DNA of 64,000 bases from the NCBI RefSeq assembly GCF_011421425.1, contig NZ_WPCW01000001.1:372001-436000 (forward strand). The letters are read 5' to 3'. Numbering within the stretch: the stretch's first letter is position 1; every line of letters begins with the position of its first letter. This stretch comes from Streptococcus catagoni. GTDB lineage: Bacteria > Bacillota > Bacilli > Lactobacillales > Streptococcaceae. The notes below the pieces were generated by a model that worked only from the letters and a program-made list of their open reading frames with translations, was not told the DNA's origin and ran no database searches. This document shows, in pieces, positions 45,695 through 54,795 of this stretch. A program made the position numbers and the translations under genes.

Positions 45695-47143
45695 TCAAAG
45701 GGTTAATGCTTGTTCTTCTTCAAATAGCTCAGCTACAGCTAACAATAAATCTTCTCGCCCTTTTCCAGCTATCAATTGAGTACCTAAAGCTAGGCCATCC
45801 TCTGTCAGATAAGTTGGTAAACTAACAGCAGTCTGACCGGTTAAATTGGCTAGTGGGGTATAAGGATTTAAGTCAAGCCCCTTTTGAAACATCTGATTGA
45901 TTAAGTCTAACTGCTCTGAAGTTTTGTACTCTTCAGCATGGGCAAGTTTTTCCATTAAAGCCGCATCTGGGTCTAACTGTCCATGTTTTGGAGCGACATC
46001 ATGGGTCGTTGGTGTCAACAGTAAGTCATAGCTTTGATGAAAGAGTTCCATCTGAAGACTGAATTGGTCCCATTGCTGCAAGGTGCTAGAATAATCCTTT
46101 GCTAACAAGCCTTTTCCTGCCTGATAGATTGCCCATGTCATGGTTTCCATATCGCTTTTACTTATGGTACGACCAAGGACTGCTTCAATGTCATCAAACA
46201 TTGCTGCCGTTTCTGAAGCATTCATAAAATAGTAGGCAGACATTAAAGTATCTAAATCAACTGGTAGGCTATCTATGGCTACAAGTTCATGACCTTGACT
46301 GATCAGAAAATCTCGAGCTTTCAAAAGGGCATTTTGGACTTCTGTTTTTAAAGGACTGCCATCTGCCTCTTTTAATAAGTAGGCAATCCTTAATTTTGGT
46401 AAGGTAAAGGCAGAGAGAGCTTTCTCAGTTAAGAGTGGTAAGTTAAAAGGACTTTCCATCTGTGATGACTGCAGATGATATAGCAGATTCTTTGTATCAC
46501 GCACAGACTTTGTCAGAGCAAAATGCACAGATGCTCCTTGCCAACCGCGATAGGAATTGGGTCCTGTAATAATGCGTCCCCGACTTGGCTTCAAACCAAT
46601 TAGAGCATTAAATGAAGCAGGAACACGAATGGAGCCGCCACCGTCACTGGCAGTGGCCAGGGTACAGATACCAGAAGAAAGCAGTGCTGCAGAGCCCCCT
46701 GAAGAGCCTCCTGCATTTCTCGTCCTATCTGCTGGTAGGTTGACAGAACCATTGGCCTTACTGTCACTAATATTTTTGAAGCCAAACTCAGGTGTATTAG
46801 TCTTACCTAAGATAATAAAACCAAGTTCTTCCAGCCTTTTAACAAAATTGTTAGTATGAGCCGATCTATAAGTTTGAAACAATGAGGATCCTGAGGTTGA
46901 TAATTCCTCTGCCATTTCTTGACCTAGATCTTTGATATAAATAGGAACACCAGCAAAAACCTGCTTACTGAAATCCCTACTGTCTGCTTCTGCTAAGGCT
47001 TTTTCATACCTTGTTGAGACAATGGCATTTAGTTCAGGGTTTAGGGCATTGGCCTTTCTGATAGTTTCTTGAACAATTTCTTTTGCTGAAATATCCTTTT
47101 TTCTCACTGCTGCTGCAATGGCACTTGCATCTTTAAATTCCAT
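45695..47143 (-). CDS. Amidase of the amidase-signature family
   Basis: A 482-residue hydrolase with a Lys-Ser-Ser triad: Lys in VPIYIKDLGQ and the signature GGSSGGSAALLSSGICTLATASDGGGSIRVPA. The C-terminal half contains LLLTPTTHDVAPKHG and TPLANLTGQTAVSLPTYL as in bacterial general amidases. It is not GatA, whose operon is absent here. Substrate unknown: a small amide or aryl-amide is typical. It is co-oriented with the ABC pair but 120 bases upstream of it and probably has its own transcript. Confidence 0.88.
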   Translation of the reverse strand: MEFKDASAIAAAVRKKDISAKEIVQETIRKANALNPELNAIVSTRYEKALAEADSRDFSKQVFAGVPIYIKDLGQEMAEELSTSGSSLFQTYRSAHTNNFVKRLEELGFIILGKTNTPEFGFKNISDSKANGSVNLPADRTRNAGGSSGGSAALLSSGICTLATASDGGGSIRVPASFNALIGLKPSRGRIITGPNSYRGWQGASVHFALTKSVRDTKNLLYHLQSSQMESPFNLPLLTEKALSAFTLPKLRIAYLLKEADGSPLKTEVQNALLKARDFLISQGHELVAIDSLPVDLDTLMSAYYFMNASETAAMFDDIEAVLGRTISKSDMETMTWAIYQAGKGLLAKDYSSTLQQWDQFSLQMELFHQSYDLLLTPTTHDVAPKHGQLDPDAALMEKLAHAEEYKTSEQLDLINQMFQKGLDLNPYTPLANLTGQTAVSLPTYLTEDGLALGTQLIAGKGREDLLLAVAELFEEEQALTL

Positions 47144-47310
47144 TTTTAATACTTTCCAATAAAATTAAGCTCAGCTTTTTCAATAAAGTGAGCATTATTT
47201 CTTCACATAGTTGATGAAGTAAAACCATTTTCTAAAGGCAATAGATCACCTAAGGCATAGACTGTAAGATCCAAGCTAAGCCTTTGGCATTTGGAGACAT
47301 GTCTTCTCTG

Positions 47311-47693
47311 TCAAAGGGAAATGGCTTGGCTATAAAGAAGTTGATCTTCTAGATTGAAGTATTGACATGTTTTAGCTAGTAGGTTTACTTCCCATTTATA
47401 AATGCCTGCTGCTGCAACATCTTGACAGAAGTGTGGAAAATCAGTCTGTCCTTTTTGATGAGCCTCCAACTTCTCTAAAAATAAGTCTTGATCACTGATC
47501 CTTGAGATCTTCTCTACCTTATAGCTTGGTAAAAGAATTTGCTGTCCTTCTTTGTCGCCATAGATGGTTTGTCCTTCTTTAATATTAAGACTATAAAAAG
47601 TCATTCCCATAGCCAGGTAAGCTTCCACTAGTTTTGAGAAGTTATTTCCTGAGAATTTTTCCTGTGCATTTTTAATTTTTCTTCTGTTATCAT
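47311..47693 (-). pseudogene. DUF1398 family gene with N-terminal frameshift
   Basis: The main open part encodes AYLAMGMTFYSLNIKEGQTIYG to the C-terminus QLLYSQAISL, matching DUF1398 (YbcV-like) proteins of about 127 residues. The expected start is the ATG at 47693 (MITEEKLK), but the run of A that follows is one base short: adding an A restores NAQEKFSGNNFSKLVEAYLA in one frame of 127 residues. With the sequence as given, the early frame stops after 19 codons. It may still start at an internal codon but would lack about 25 residues. Function of the family unknown. Confidence 0.8.
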
Positions 47694-47805
47694 TTTAAAC
47701 TCCTTGTATGCATTTCATTTAAGCATAAAATGAGAAAAATCGCCATTAAAAACGATTTAAAAAGAGTATCGCAATCAACACTCTTTCTGACTTCTATCTA
47801 CACTA

Positions 47806-48432
47806 TTATTGCCAATTTTCTTGGTTCTCTTTGAACCTTTTCAGCAATTCCAGTCCTTGTTCATTGATGTAGCCTTTTTCTTTAGCGACTGCAATCAGTT
47901 CTGAATAAGCTGACAAGGTTAGTAGTTCAATACCAGCACCTTCAAAATTCTTTTTCGCCCTTGGTAATTCATAAGAAAAAATAGCCACTACTCCTAATAC
48001 TTCTGCGCCTGCCTTGATAGCGGCCTTAGCTGCGTCAAGTACTGAGCCTCCAGTTGATATGAGGTCTTCGATGATAACCATTTTTTGACCCTAATGAATG
48101 CGTCCTTCAATTTGATTACCTGCACCGTGGTCTTTGGGTTTGCTTCGGATGTAAGCAAAGGGGAGGTCCATCTTATCAGCAATGATAGCCCCATGTGGAA
48201 TCCCAGCTGTTGCTGTTCCTGCGATCACTTCTACTTGTGGGTAATGGGCTTTGATGGTCTCCACGAAGCCACCTGCAATCAGGCTTCTTGTTTTGGGATA
48301 GGATAAGGTAATACGATTGTCAGTATAGATGGGTGATTTGATACCAGAAGCCCATGTGAAGGGCTCTTCTGGTTTGAGGTAAACGGCTTGAATATCCAAG
48401 AGATCAGCAGCAATTTGTCTAGATAGGGTCAT
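47806..48432 (-). pseudogene. pyrE: Orotate phosphoribosyltransferase PyrE, interrupted by an in-frame TAG
   Basis: The 208-codon reading frame matches PyrE along its whole length: [45 protein letters not shown] and [23 protein letters not shown], then codon 114 is TAG, then [16 protein letters not shown], the PRPP-binding loop. Frames before and after are the same, so one base change (for example AAG to TAG) explains it. The product would be truncated before the PRPP loop and inactive unless the stop is suppressed. It lies about 45 bases after pyrF and is the last gene of that operon. Confidence 0.92.
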
Positions 48433-48476
48433 GTTTTCTCCTTTATTGTCGTGAGATGATAGTTTTTAAGCTAACT

Positions 48477-49169
48477 TTAGGCATTCCATTCTTTTTTTAT
48501 GGCTAAATAGGAGACTAGAGGGTCTTCTGCCAGCGTGATTGGACGTCCGACTACAATATAGTCACTGCCTATCTTTCTTGCCTGATTAGGGGTCATCACG
48601 CGCTTTTGGTCACCAATGTCTGAGCCATTTGGACGAATTCCTGGTGTCAAACAGACAAAGTCCTTTGAAGTGACTTCTTTAATGGCTTCTACTTCGTGAG
48701 CTGAGCAAACAACTCCATCTAACTTAGCCTCAGCCGTTTTTTGAGCATAATGAAGTACCGAGTCCAGTAAAGTTGTTTGAATATTTTGATCTTCTTGCAT
48801 TTGTTCTTGGCTGGTTGAGGTTAACTGGGTAACAGCAATAAGAAGAGGTCCCTGTCCTAGGCCTTTTCGTGCTGCCTTAAGCATCTCTACACCTCCAGCT
48901 GCCTGAACCGTTGTCATATCTATTCCCAGCTTTGCTAAAACTTTCATGGTTGAATAGACAGTATTTGGTATATCGTGAAGCTTCAAGTCTAAGAAAACGC
49001 TGTGACCGAGAGACTTCACATAACGGATAATTTCTGGTCCCACCGAGTAGTACAATTCCATCCCAATCTTGACATACAATGACTCTTCTTTTGGAAATTG
49101 AGATAAAAACGATTTAAGATCATCAAAATCAGGGAAGTCTAGAGCTATTATTGGACGTTCTTCGTGCAT
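48477..49169 (-). CDS. pyrF: Orotidine 5'-phosphate decarboxylase
   Basis: A 230-residue TIM-barrel enzyme converting OMP to UMP. Motifs are IIALDFPDF, the catalytic [31 protein letters not shown] and [11 protein letters not shown] use the ATG at 49169 ([10 protein letters not shown]), with AAAGGA upstream; an in-frame ATG at 49208 would add 13 residues that the family lacks. It stands downstream of a PyrR-type attenuator and upstream of the interrupted pyrE. It looks intact, although its substrate pathway is broken in pyrC and pyrE. Confidence 0.94.
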   Translation of the reverse strand: MHEERPIIALDFPDFDDLKSFLSQFPKEESLYVKIGMELYYSVGPEIIRYVKSLGHSVFLDLKLHDIPNTVYSTMKVLAKLGIDMTTVQAAGGVEMLKAARKGLGQGPLLIAVTQLTSTSQEQMQEDQNIQTTLLDSVLHYAQKTAEAKLDGVVCSAHEVEAIKEVTSKDFVCLTPGIRPNGSDIGDQKRVMTPNQARKIGSDYIVVGRPITLAEDPLVSYLAIKKEWNA

Positions 49170-49204
49170 AGCATTTCCTTTCATATAAAAACCTATAATA
49201 TAGT

Positions 49205-49321
49205 GCAAAGAAAAAACCTTGCTCCAGAAAGCAAGGTTACACGAAAGTAGGCCTAAAAAGCCCTATATACTTGTAAACCTTAAAGCCTCTCTGGACTCTT
49301 TTAAAGGTAATAATTTTTTCC
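49205..49321 (-). ncRNA. PyrR-responsive attenuator leader of pyrF
   Basis: The minus-strand leader contains GAGTCCAGAGAGGCTTTAAGG (about 49280-49301), which matches the PyrR-binding loop core TCCAGAGAGGCT. Downstream is the terminator hairpin AACCTTGC-TCTGGA-type loop-GCAAGGTT followed by T (49209-49238). In the presence of UMP, PyrR would bind the loop and promote termination before pyrF. Confidence 0.8.
49209..49238 (-). terminator. Attenuator terminator of the pyrF leader
   Basis: AACCTTGC (49231-49238 on the minus strand) pairs with GCAAGGTT, loop TTTCTGGA, then six T. Confidence 0.82.
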
Positions 49322-49350
49322 ATTATATCCTTTTTTAAGTTCCTTGTAAA
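49322..49350 (-). promoter_or_regulatory. pyrF promoter
   Basis: TTTACA (49345-49350) and TATAAT (49322-49327) on the minus strand, spacing 17. Confidence 0.8.
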
Positions 49351-49422
49351 GTCTTTTAAAAAGAGCGTTAGAAGTCCCCTCTTTGACATACAAAAAATCT
49401 ACCCCAAAGGATAGACTTTATC

Positions 49423-49983
49423 TTATATGCTAACTACTCCATTTGAGTGCAAAGCTTCTGCTGAAGAAATCTTTGGTCCTTGATAATGTTTAATGAAGGC
49501 CTCTTCTTCCAGGTTGACCATCTTGATGTGTTCATACAAGACTGGTGGAACCGGAACCTCCTTAAGCGACATAATAATCACCTTTAAAGAGGAAAAAACA
49601 TCAATTAAGACTCCAAACACACGAATACGTTTATCTCCTAGAATAGCTTGAAAGACCTTCTTAGACTGGCAAATACTTACCAAGTCATCTAGTCCTTTCA
49701 CCCAATTTTCCACAATCTGCAAGGTTTTATTCATAAGTTTAAAGGCTTTTTCTTCATACCAAAAGGTAGATTCAATTAAGCGTTGCTGTTTGTCCAAAGT
49801 ATCAATTTTTCTGACAATATCACCAAGTTCCGATTGAACCATTGACGCTGTAAAATCATCTCCCAAAATCGATGGTGTACGCTCAACCAATTTCAACTCA
49901 TCCTTAAAGAGAGTCAGATAATGAATACTGACCAATAATTTTTGAATTAAAACATTGTGACTATTTTGATTAGTTGATCCCAT
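49423..49983 (-). CDS. Hypothetical protein, helical
   Basis: I do not recognise this 186-residue protein. It is soluble and predicted mostly helical, with no signal peptide or membrane segment, and has amphipathic stretches such as SELGDIVRKIDTLDKQQRLIESTF and EKAFKLMNKTLQIVENWVKGLDDLV. AAGGA stands nine bases before the ATG. It lies between the pyrF promoter and the last capsule gene, in the same direction, about 120 bases after ugd. It may be an accessory to the polysaccharide locus or an unrelated gene at its edge. Confidence 0.6.
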   Translation of the reverse strand: MGSTNQNSHNVLIQKLLVSIHYLTLFKDELKLVERTPSILGDDFTASMVQSELGDIVRKIDTLDKQQRLIESTFWYEEKAFKLMNKTLQIVENWVKGLDDLVSICQSKKVFQAILGDKRIRVFGVLIDVFSSLKVIIMSLKEVPVPPVLYEHIKMVNLEEEAFIKHYQGPKISSAEALHSNGVVSI

Positions 49984-50107
49984 ACAACACCATCCTTATC
50001 TAGCACTCTTCCATCGAAATCTATACTATTAATATAACACAAGAAAATTAAAAGGGCAAACCTATTAACTAACATTTTAACAAAACTCCAAGCAGCAAAA
50101 ACACTAC

Positions 50108-51342
50108 TTAATCACGTCTAAAAAGATCTCGAGTATAGACCTTCTCTTTGACATCATCCAAGCTATCATCATAACGATTAGCAACAATGGCTTGGGACTT
50201 TTCTTTGAATAGCTTAAGGTCGTTGACCACTTGGCTACCAAAGAAAGTTTCACCCTCTGCTAGGCTTGGTTCAAAAATAATGACTTTCGCTCCCTTGGCT
50301 TTGATTCTTTTCATAATTCCTTGAATGGAAGATTGCCTAAAGTTATCACTATTGCTTTTCATCGTTAAACGATAAACACCAATAATGACCTCCTTTTCCT
50401 TGGATGGATCATAAGAGCTTGAACCCACGTAGGTATCAGCCATTTCTAGAACCCTCTCTGCAATATAATCCTTCCTTGTTCGATTACTTTCCACTATGGC
50501 TGTCATCATATTTTGCGGGACATCTTTATAATTGGCTAATAATTGCTTGGTATCTTTAGGTAAACAATAACCACCATAGCCAAATGACGGATTATTATAG
50601 TGATTACCAATGCGTGGATCTAGACCCACACCATCGATAATAGCTCTGGTATCAAGCCCTTTACTCTCCGCATAAGTGTCCAACTCATTGAAATAAGAAA
50701 CACGAAGGGCTAAATAAGTATTCGAAAAAAGTTTGACAGCTTCGGCTTCTGTAAAGCCCATGATCAGAGTATTAATAGTTTCTTTTTGAGCACCATCTTG
50801 TAAAAGTTTTGAAAATTCCTCTGCTTTATCCGTTAACTCCTGGTCAGTTTTATCTGTTCCAACTATTATCCTACTTGGGAATAAATTATCATACAGAGCC
50901 TTTGATTCCCTCAAAAACTCAGGACTAAAAATAATATTTTTAGTCTGATATTTTTCACGAAGAGCTTCCGTATAGCCCACAGGTATGGTTGATTTAATAA
51001 CCATGGTAGCCTTTTGATTCACTTTTAAGACAGTTTCTATAACCGTCTCCACAGCACTGGTATCAAAAAAGTCGCGTTTACTATCATAGTTTGTTGGTGC
51101 GGCAATAATAACGAACTCCGCATCACTATAAGCCTTTTCAGCATCTACAGTTGCTTCTAAATGCAAATCCCTACCAACTAGAAATTCTTCTATTTCCTTG
51201 TCTTGGATAGGTGATTTCTTGTCATTGATTAAGGCAACCTTCTCAGGAATGATATCTACAGCAGTCACTTGATGATGTTGCGCAAGAAGAACTGCTATTG
51301 ATAGACCGACGTAACCCGTACCCGCCACTGCTATTTTTTCAT
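50108..51342 (-). pseudogene. ugd: UDP-glucose 6-dehydrogenase with frameshifted start (phase-variable or inactive)
   Basis: The body encodes an HasB-type UDP-glucose dehydrogenase (UDP-glucose to UDP-glucuronate): Rossmann [32 protein letters not shown], catalytic Cys in [14 protein letters not shown], and the end [11 protein letters not shown]. The expected start is the ATG at 51342, four bases after the capF stop, but ATG is followed by six A and then TAG. A seventh A would give [15 protein letters not shown]. As written, translation could begin only at GTG 51328 without a ribosome site, losing the first beta strand. Either a slippage-prone A tract switches the gene or it is inactivated. 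A sequencing error must be excluded. Confidence 0.82.
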
Positions 51343-51346
51343 GATT

Positions 51347-52552
51347 TTATCCATTTTTAACCTCTTCAAAATAAGTGTCGGGTTTGTTAGGATCAAAGAT
51401 TTCATTACAAGTCATCACTGTAACAAGGTTTTCTGTTTCAGAAAGATTTATAATATTGTGAGTCCAACCTGGAACCATGTAAATAGCTTCTATTTTATCA
51501 CCACTCACTTCAAACTCTACAATTTCACCTGTCACAATATTTCTTTCTTGAATGAGACCATGACCACTAACCACAATGAATTGTTCCCACTTACTACTGT
51601 GCCAATGTTGTCCTTTTGTTACACCAGGTTTACTAATATTGATACTAATTTGACCACAATCCTCAGTATGCATGAGTTCAGTAAATGAACCACGCTGATC
51701 ACTATTCATTCTTAGAGGATAAATGAACTTGTCTGTAGGAAGGTAAGTTAAATATAAAGAAAACAATTTCTTAGCAAAAGATCCATCAGGTATTTTGGGC
51801 ATCATAAGATTAATGGGCTGTTCTTTGAATTCTTGTAATAAATCAACAATTTGCCCAAGAGTCACGTGATGTGTGGTTGGAATAAAAGCATATTTCCCTT
51901 CAGGATCCTCAACAGGTTCCACCCCATTGTAATGACAATGAATTTCTTTATTTTCAAGAAGATCTAACATACCCTCAACTAAATCGTCTATGTACAATAA
52001 TTCAAGTTGAGCCTTCCTATCATTTACTGTAAACTCTAAATCGTTGGCAATAGCATGACAAAAAGTAGATACGGCAGAATTATAATTAGGTTTAGAGTGC
52101 CCCATTAGATTTGGAAAACGATAAACGAAAACTTTAACCGTTTCACTTTCTGCATAATCAAAGAATAATTTTTCTCCGGCTAGTTTACTTCTACCGTATT
52201 CCCCTTCTGCATAGCGCCCTTCTAATGTTGCTTGAATGGAGGACGACAACATGATAGGTGCTTTATTTTGATGCTTTTTCAGAGTATCTAATAAAAGACT
52301 AGCAAAACCAAAGTTTCCAGCCATAAAGGCTTCTTCATTTTGCGGTCTATTAACACCAGCTAGATTAAACACATAATCAGCCTTCTCACAATAATATTCC
52401 AAGTCTTCTTGACTAGAATGAAGATCATATTCATATATATCGTCGATTTGAATATTAGGACGTGTCTGATTTTTATTGTCTCGAATATTTTTAAATTGGT
52501 TGACTAAGGCTGTGCCAACCATTCCTTTTGAACCAGTTACTAAAATTTTCAT
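51347..52552 (-). CDS. capF: CapF-type bifunctional epimerase/reductase (FnlB)
   Basis: A 401-residue protein with an N-terminal SDR domain (TGSKGMVGTALVNQFK; catalytic YGRSKLAGEK) and a C-terminal cupin (about 265-395, QHWHSSKWEQFIVVSG with metal-binding His). This pairing is CapF of S. aureus type 5/8 capsule, the C3-epimerase and C4-reductase that converts the CapE product to UDP-6-deoxy-L-talosamine derivative. It is coupled in order with CapE and CapG in the same operon. GGAG in TTGGAGAATTTAGTATG precedes the start. It ends four bases before the ugd ATG. Confidence 0.93.
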   Translation of the reverse strand: MKILVTGSKGMVGTALVNQFKNIRDNKNQTRPNIQIDDIYEYDLHSSQEDLEYYCEKADYVFNLAGVNRPQNEEAFMAGNFGFASLLLDTLKKHQNKAPIMLSSSIQATLEGRYAEGEYGRSKLAGEKLFFDYAESETVKVFVYRFPNLMGHSKPNYNSAVSTFCHAIANDLEFTVNDRKAQLELLYIDDLVEGMLDLLENKEIHCHYNGVEPVEDPEGKYAFIPTTHHVTLGQIVDLLQEFKEQPINLMMPKIPDGSFAKKLFSLYLTYLPTDKFIYPLRMNSDQRGSFTELMHTEDCGQISINISKPGVTKGQHWHSSKWEQFIVVSGHGLIQERNIVTGEIVEFEVSGDKIEAIYMVPGWTHNIINLSETENLVTVMTCNEIFDPNKPDTYFEEVKNG

Positions 52553-52566
52553 ACTAAATTCTCCAA

Positions 52567-53742
52567 CTATTCTTTACGCCAGACCATTTTATTGACGACA
52601 TTAGTATAAGACTGAATAATTTTAACTACTTTGTCTGAAACATTTTCATCCATATAATCAGGTACTGGAATGCCTAGATGATTATTTTTATTCATTTCAA
52701 CAGCAACATCTACAGCTTGCAGTAGGCCTTTTTCATCAATTCCAGATAGAATAAAATCGCCCTTATCTAAGGCCTCTGGACGCTCTGTACTAGTTCGAAT
52801 ACAAACAGCAGGTATTGGTTTTCCAATAGAACTAAAGAAGCTTGCTTCTTCGGGTAATGTGCCTGAATCTGATACAACAGCAAAAGCATTCATTTGCAGG
52901 TTGTTATAATCATGGAAACCTAAAGGATCATGTTGAATAACTCTACGGTCTAATTCAAAGCCAGTTGAAAGAATCTTGTTTTTACTTCTAGGATGACAAG
53001 AATAGAGAATAGGCATATCATATTTTTCTGCCATTTTATTAACGGCATTGAACAAACTGAGAAAGTTTTTATCAGTATCAATATTTTCTTCACGATGTGC
53101 TGATAATAAAATATAGTTCCTTTTTTTCAGCTGTAGACGTTGGTGGATATCAGAGCCTTCAATCTTAGGTAGATTGGCCCTTAGCACTTCGGCCATAGGA
53201 GAACCTGTAACATAGGTGCGCTCTTTAGGTAGGCCTGTATCAGCAAGATATTTCCTAGCATGCTCTGAATAGGCCATATTAACATCAGAAATAATGTCCA
53301 CAATTCTACGATTGGTTTCTTCAGGTAGACACTCGTCCTTACTCCTGTTTCCTGCTTCCATATGGAAGATTGGAATATGAAGCCTTTTGGCACTTATAAC
53401 TGATAAACAAGAATTAGTATCCCCTAGTACCAAGACAGCATCTGGCTCTATTGTAGCCATTAATTCATAACTCTCAGATATGATGTTACCCATTGTTGAA
53501 CCCAAGTGATTTCCAACAGTATTTAGATAAACTTCTGGTTCAGCTAAGTCTAAATCATGAAAGAAGACACCATTAAGGTTATAATCATAGTTTTGACCGG
53601 TATGCGCTAAGATGACATCGAAATAGCAACGGGCTTTTTTGATAACTTCTGACAATCTAATGATTTCTGGACGTGTTCCGACAATGATTAATAACTTTAA
53701 CTTACCATTATCTTTCCATTGTACATTTTGATATTTACTCAT
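52567..53742 (-). CDS. capG: UDP-L-FucNAc synthase, C2-epimerase CapG (FnlC)
   Basis: A 391-residue non-hydrolysing UDP-GlcNAc 2-epimerase-like enzyme (GTRPEIIRLSEVI, HTGQNYDYNL, VLGDTNSCL, HMEAGNRSKDECLPEE, SAHREENIDTDKNF, SDSGTLPEE). The close neighbourhood of CapE and CapF identifies it as CapG, which makes UDP-N-acetyl-L-fucosamine by C2 epimerization. It differs clearly from the second 2-epimerase at 54795-55892, which lacks this context signature. Gap to capE is 18 bases. Confidence 0.92.
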   Translation of the reverse strand: MSKYQNVQWKDNGKLKLLIIVGTRPEIIRLSEVIKKARCYFDVILAHTGQNYDYNLNGVFFHDLDLAEPEVYLNTVGNHLGSTMGNIISESYELMATIEPDAVLVLGDTNSCLSVISAKRLHIPIFHMEAGNRSKDECLPEETNRRIVDIISDVNMAYSEHARKYLADTGLPKERTYVTGSPMAEVLRANLPKIEGSDIHQRLQLKKRNYILLSAHREENIDTDKNFLSLFNAVNKMAEKYDMPILYSCHPRSKNKILSTGFELDRRVIQHDPLGFHDYNNLQMNAFAVVSDSGTLPEEASFFSSIGKPIPAVCIRTSTERPEALDKGDFILSGIDEKGLLQAVDVAVEMNKNNHLGIPVPDYMDENVSDKVVKIIQSYTNVVNKMVWRKE

Positions 53743-53760
53743 AATTCACCGATATTTCTA

Positions 53761-54795
53761 TTAATCTTCTAAAAGTCTATTTTGAATATATGATAAGGCT
53801 GCAATTTTTGCTTTAGTTTCTTCAACCGACAATAGTTCTGTATTGTTACTATTAAATTCAATTAATGTATTTCGTTCTATATCACCTTTATCGAAGTATT
53901 TATCATAATTGAGACTCCGCTGATCCCTAGGAACTCTATAAAAATCACCTAAATCCATTGCATTTGCACATTCTTCGTTAGTCAGTAGGGTCTCATACAT
54001 TTTTTCTCCGTGTCTTACACCAATGACTTGAATAGCATTCTTATCTCCACCAAATAATTCACAGACTGCTTCTGCTTGCGTTTGAATTGTACAAGCAGGA
54101 GCCTTCTGGACAAGAATATCACCAGCTTCTCCATTTTCAAAAGCAAATAATACAAGATCTACAGCTTCTTCCAAGCTCATTATAAATCTTGTCATTGTCC
54201 CATCAGTAATCGTAAGAGAGTTTCCTTCCTTTATTTGATCTATCCAAAGCGGAATTACAGATCCCCTAGAACACATAACATTCCCGTAACGAGTACAACA
54301 TATCTTTGTAGTCTCAGTAGTTCGACTTTTAGCAACAACAACTTTCTCCATCATCGCTTTTGAAGTTCCCATTGCATTAACAGGATAAGCTGCTTTGTCT
54401 GTGGACAAACAAATAACGCTTTCCACACCTTCTTCAATTGCAGCGGTCAAAACATTCTCAGTTCCGAATACATTTGTTTTGACTGCTTCCATTGGAAAGA
54501 ATTCACATGAGGGTACTTGCTTTAAAGCAGCTGCATGAAAAATATAATCAACACCATGAATAGCATTTTTGATAGATTGAATATCTCTAACATCACCAAT
54601 GTAGAATTTAATCTTATGCGCAACATAGGGAAGCTTAGCCTGAAATTTATGACGCATGTCATCTTGCTTTTTTTCATCACGAGAAAAAATACGAATTTCT
54701 TTAATATCTGTTTCTAAAAAACGATTGAGAACTGCATTACCAAAAGAACCCGTACCACCGGTGATTAGAAGTGTTTTATCTGTAAATAATGTCAT
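53761..54795 (-). CDS. capE: UDP-GlcNAc 4,6-dehydratase/5-epimerase CapE (FnlA)
   Basis: A 344-residue extended SDR enzyme (GGTGSFGNAVLNRFL at the NAD site) of the CapE/FnlA type, first step from UDP-GlcNAc to UDP-L-FucNAc. The usual YxxxK is here MGTSKAMMEK, with Met in place of Tyr, and STDKAAYPVN before it, as is known for the CapE family. The ATG overlaps the stop codon of the upstream 2-epimerase (TAATG). It heads the CapE-CapG-CapF trio. Confidence 0.94.
   Translation of the reverse strand: MTLFTDKTLLITGGTGSFGNAVLNRFLETDIKEIRIFSRDEKKQDDMRHKFQAKLPYVAHKIKFYIGDVRDIQSIKNAIHGVDYIFHAAALKQVPSCEFFPMEAVKTNVFGTENVLTAAIEEGVESVICLSTDKAAYPVNAMGTSKAMMEKVVVAKSRTTETTKICCTRYGNVMCSRGSVIPLWIDQIKEGNSLTITDGTMTRFIMSLEEAVDLVLFAFENGEAGDILVQKAPACTIQTQAEAVCELFGGDKNAIQVIGVRHGEKMYETLLTNEECANAMDLGDFYRVPRDQRSLNYDKYFDKGDIERNTLIEFNSNNTELLSVEETKAKIAALSYIQNRLLED

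Noticed and set aside
48091..48093. Programmed read-through of the pyrE amber codon
   Set aside because: No pyrrolysine or selenocysteine signals or suppressor tRNA are visible here, and the adjacent pathway gene pyrC is clearly dead, so simple mutation is the better reading.
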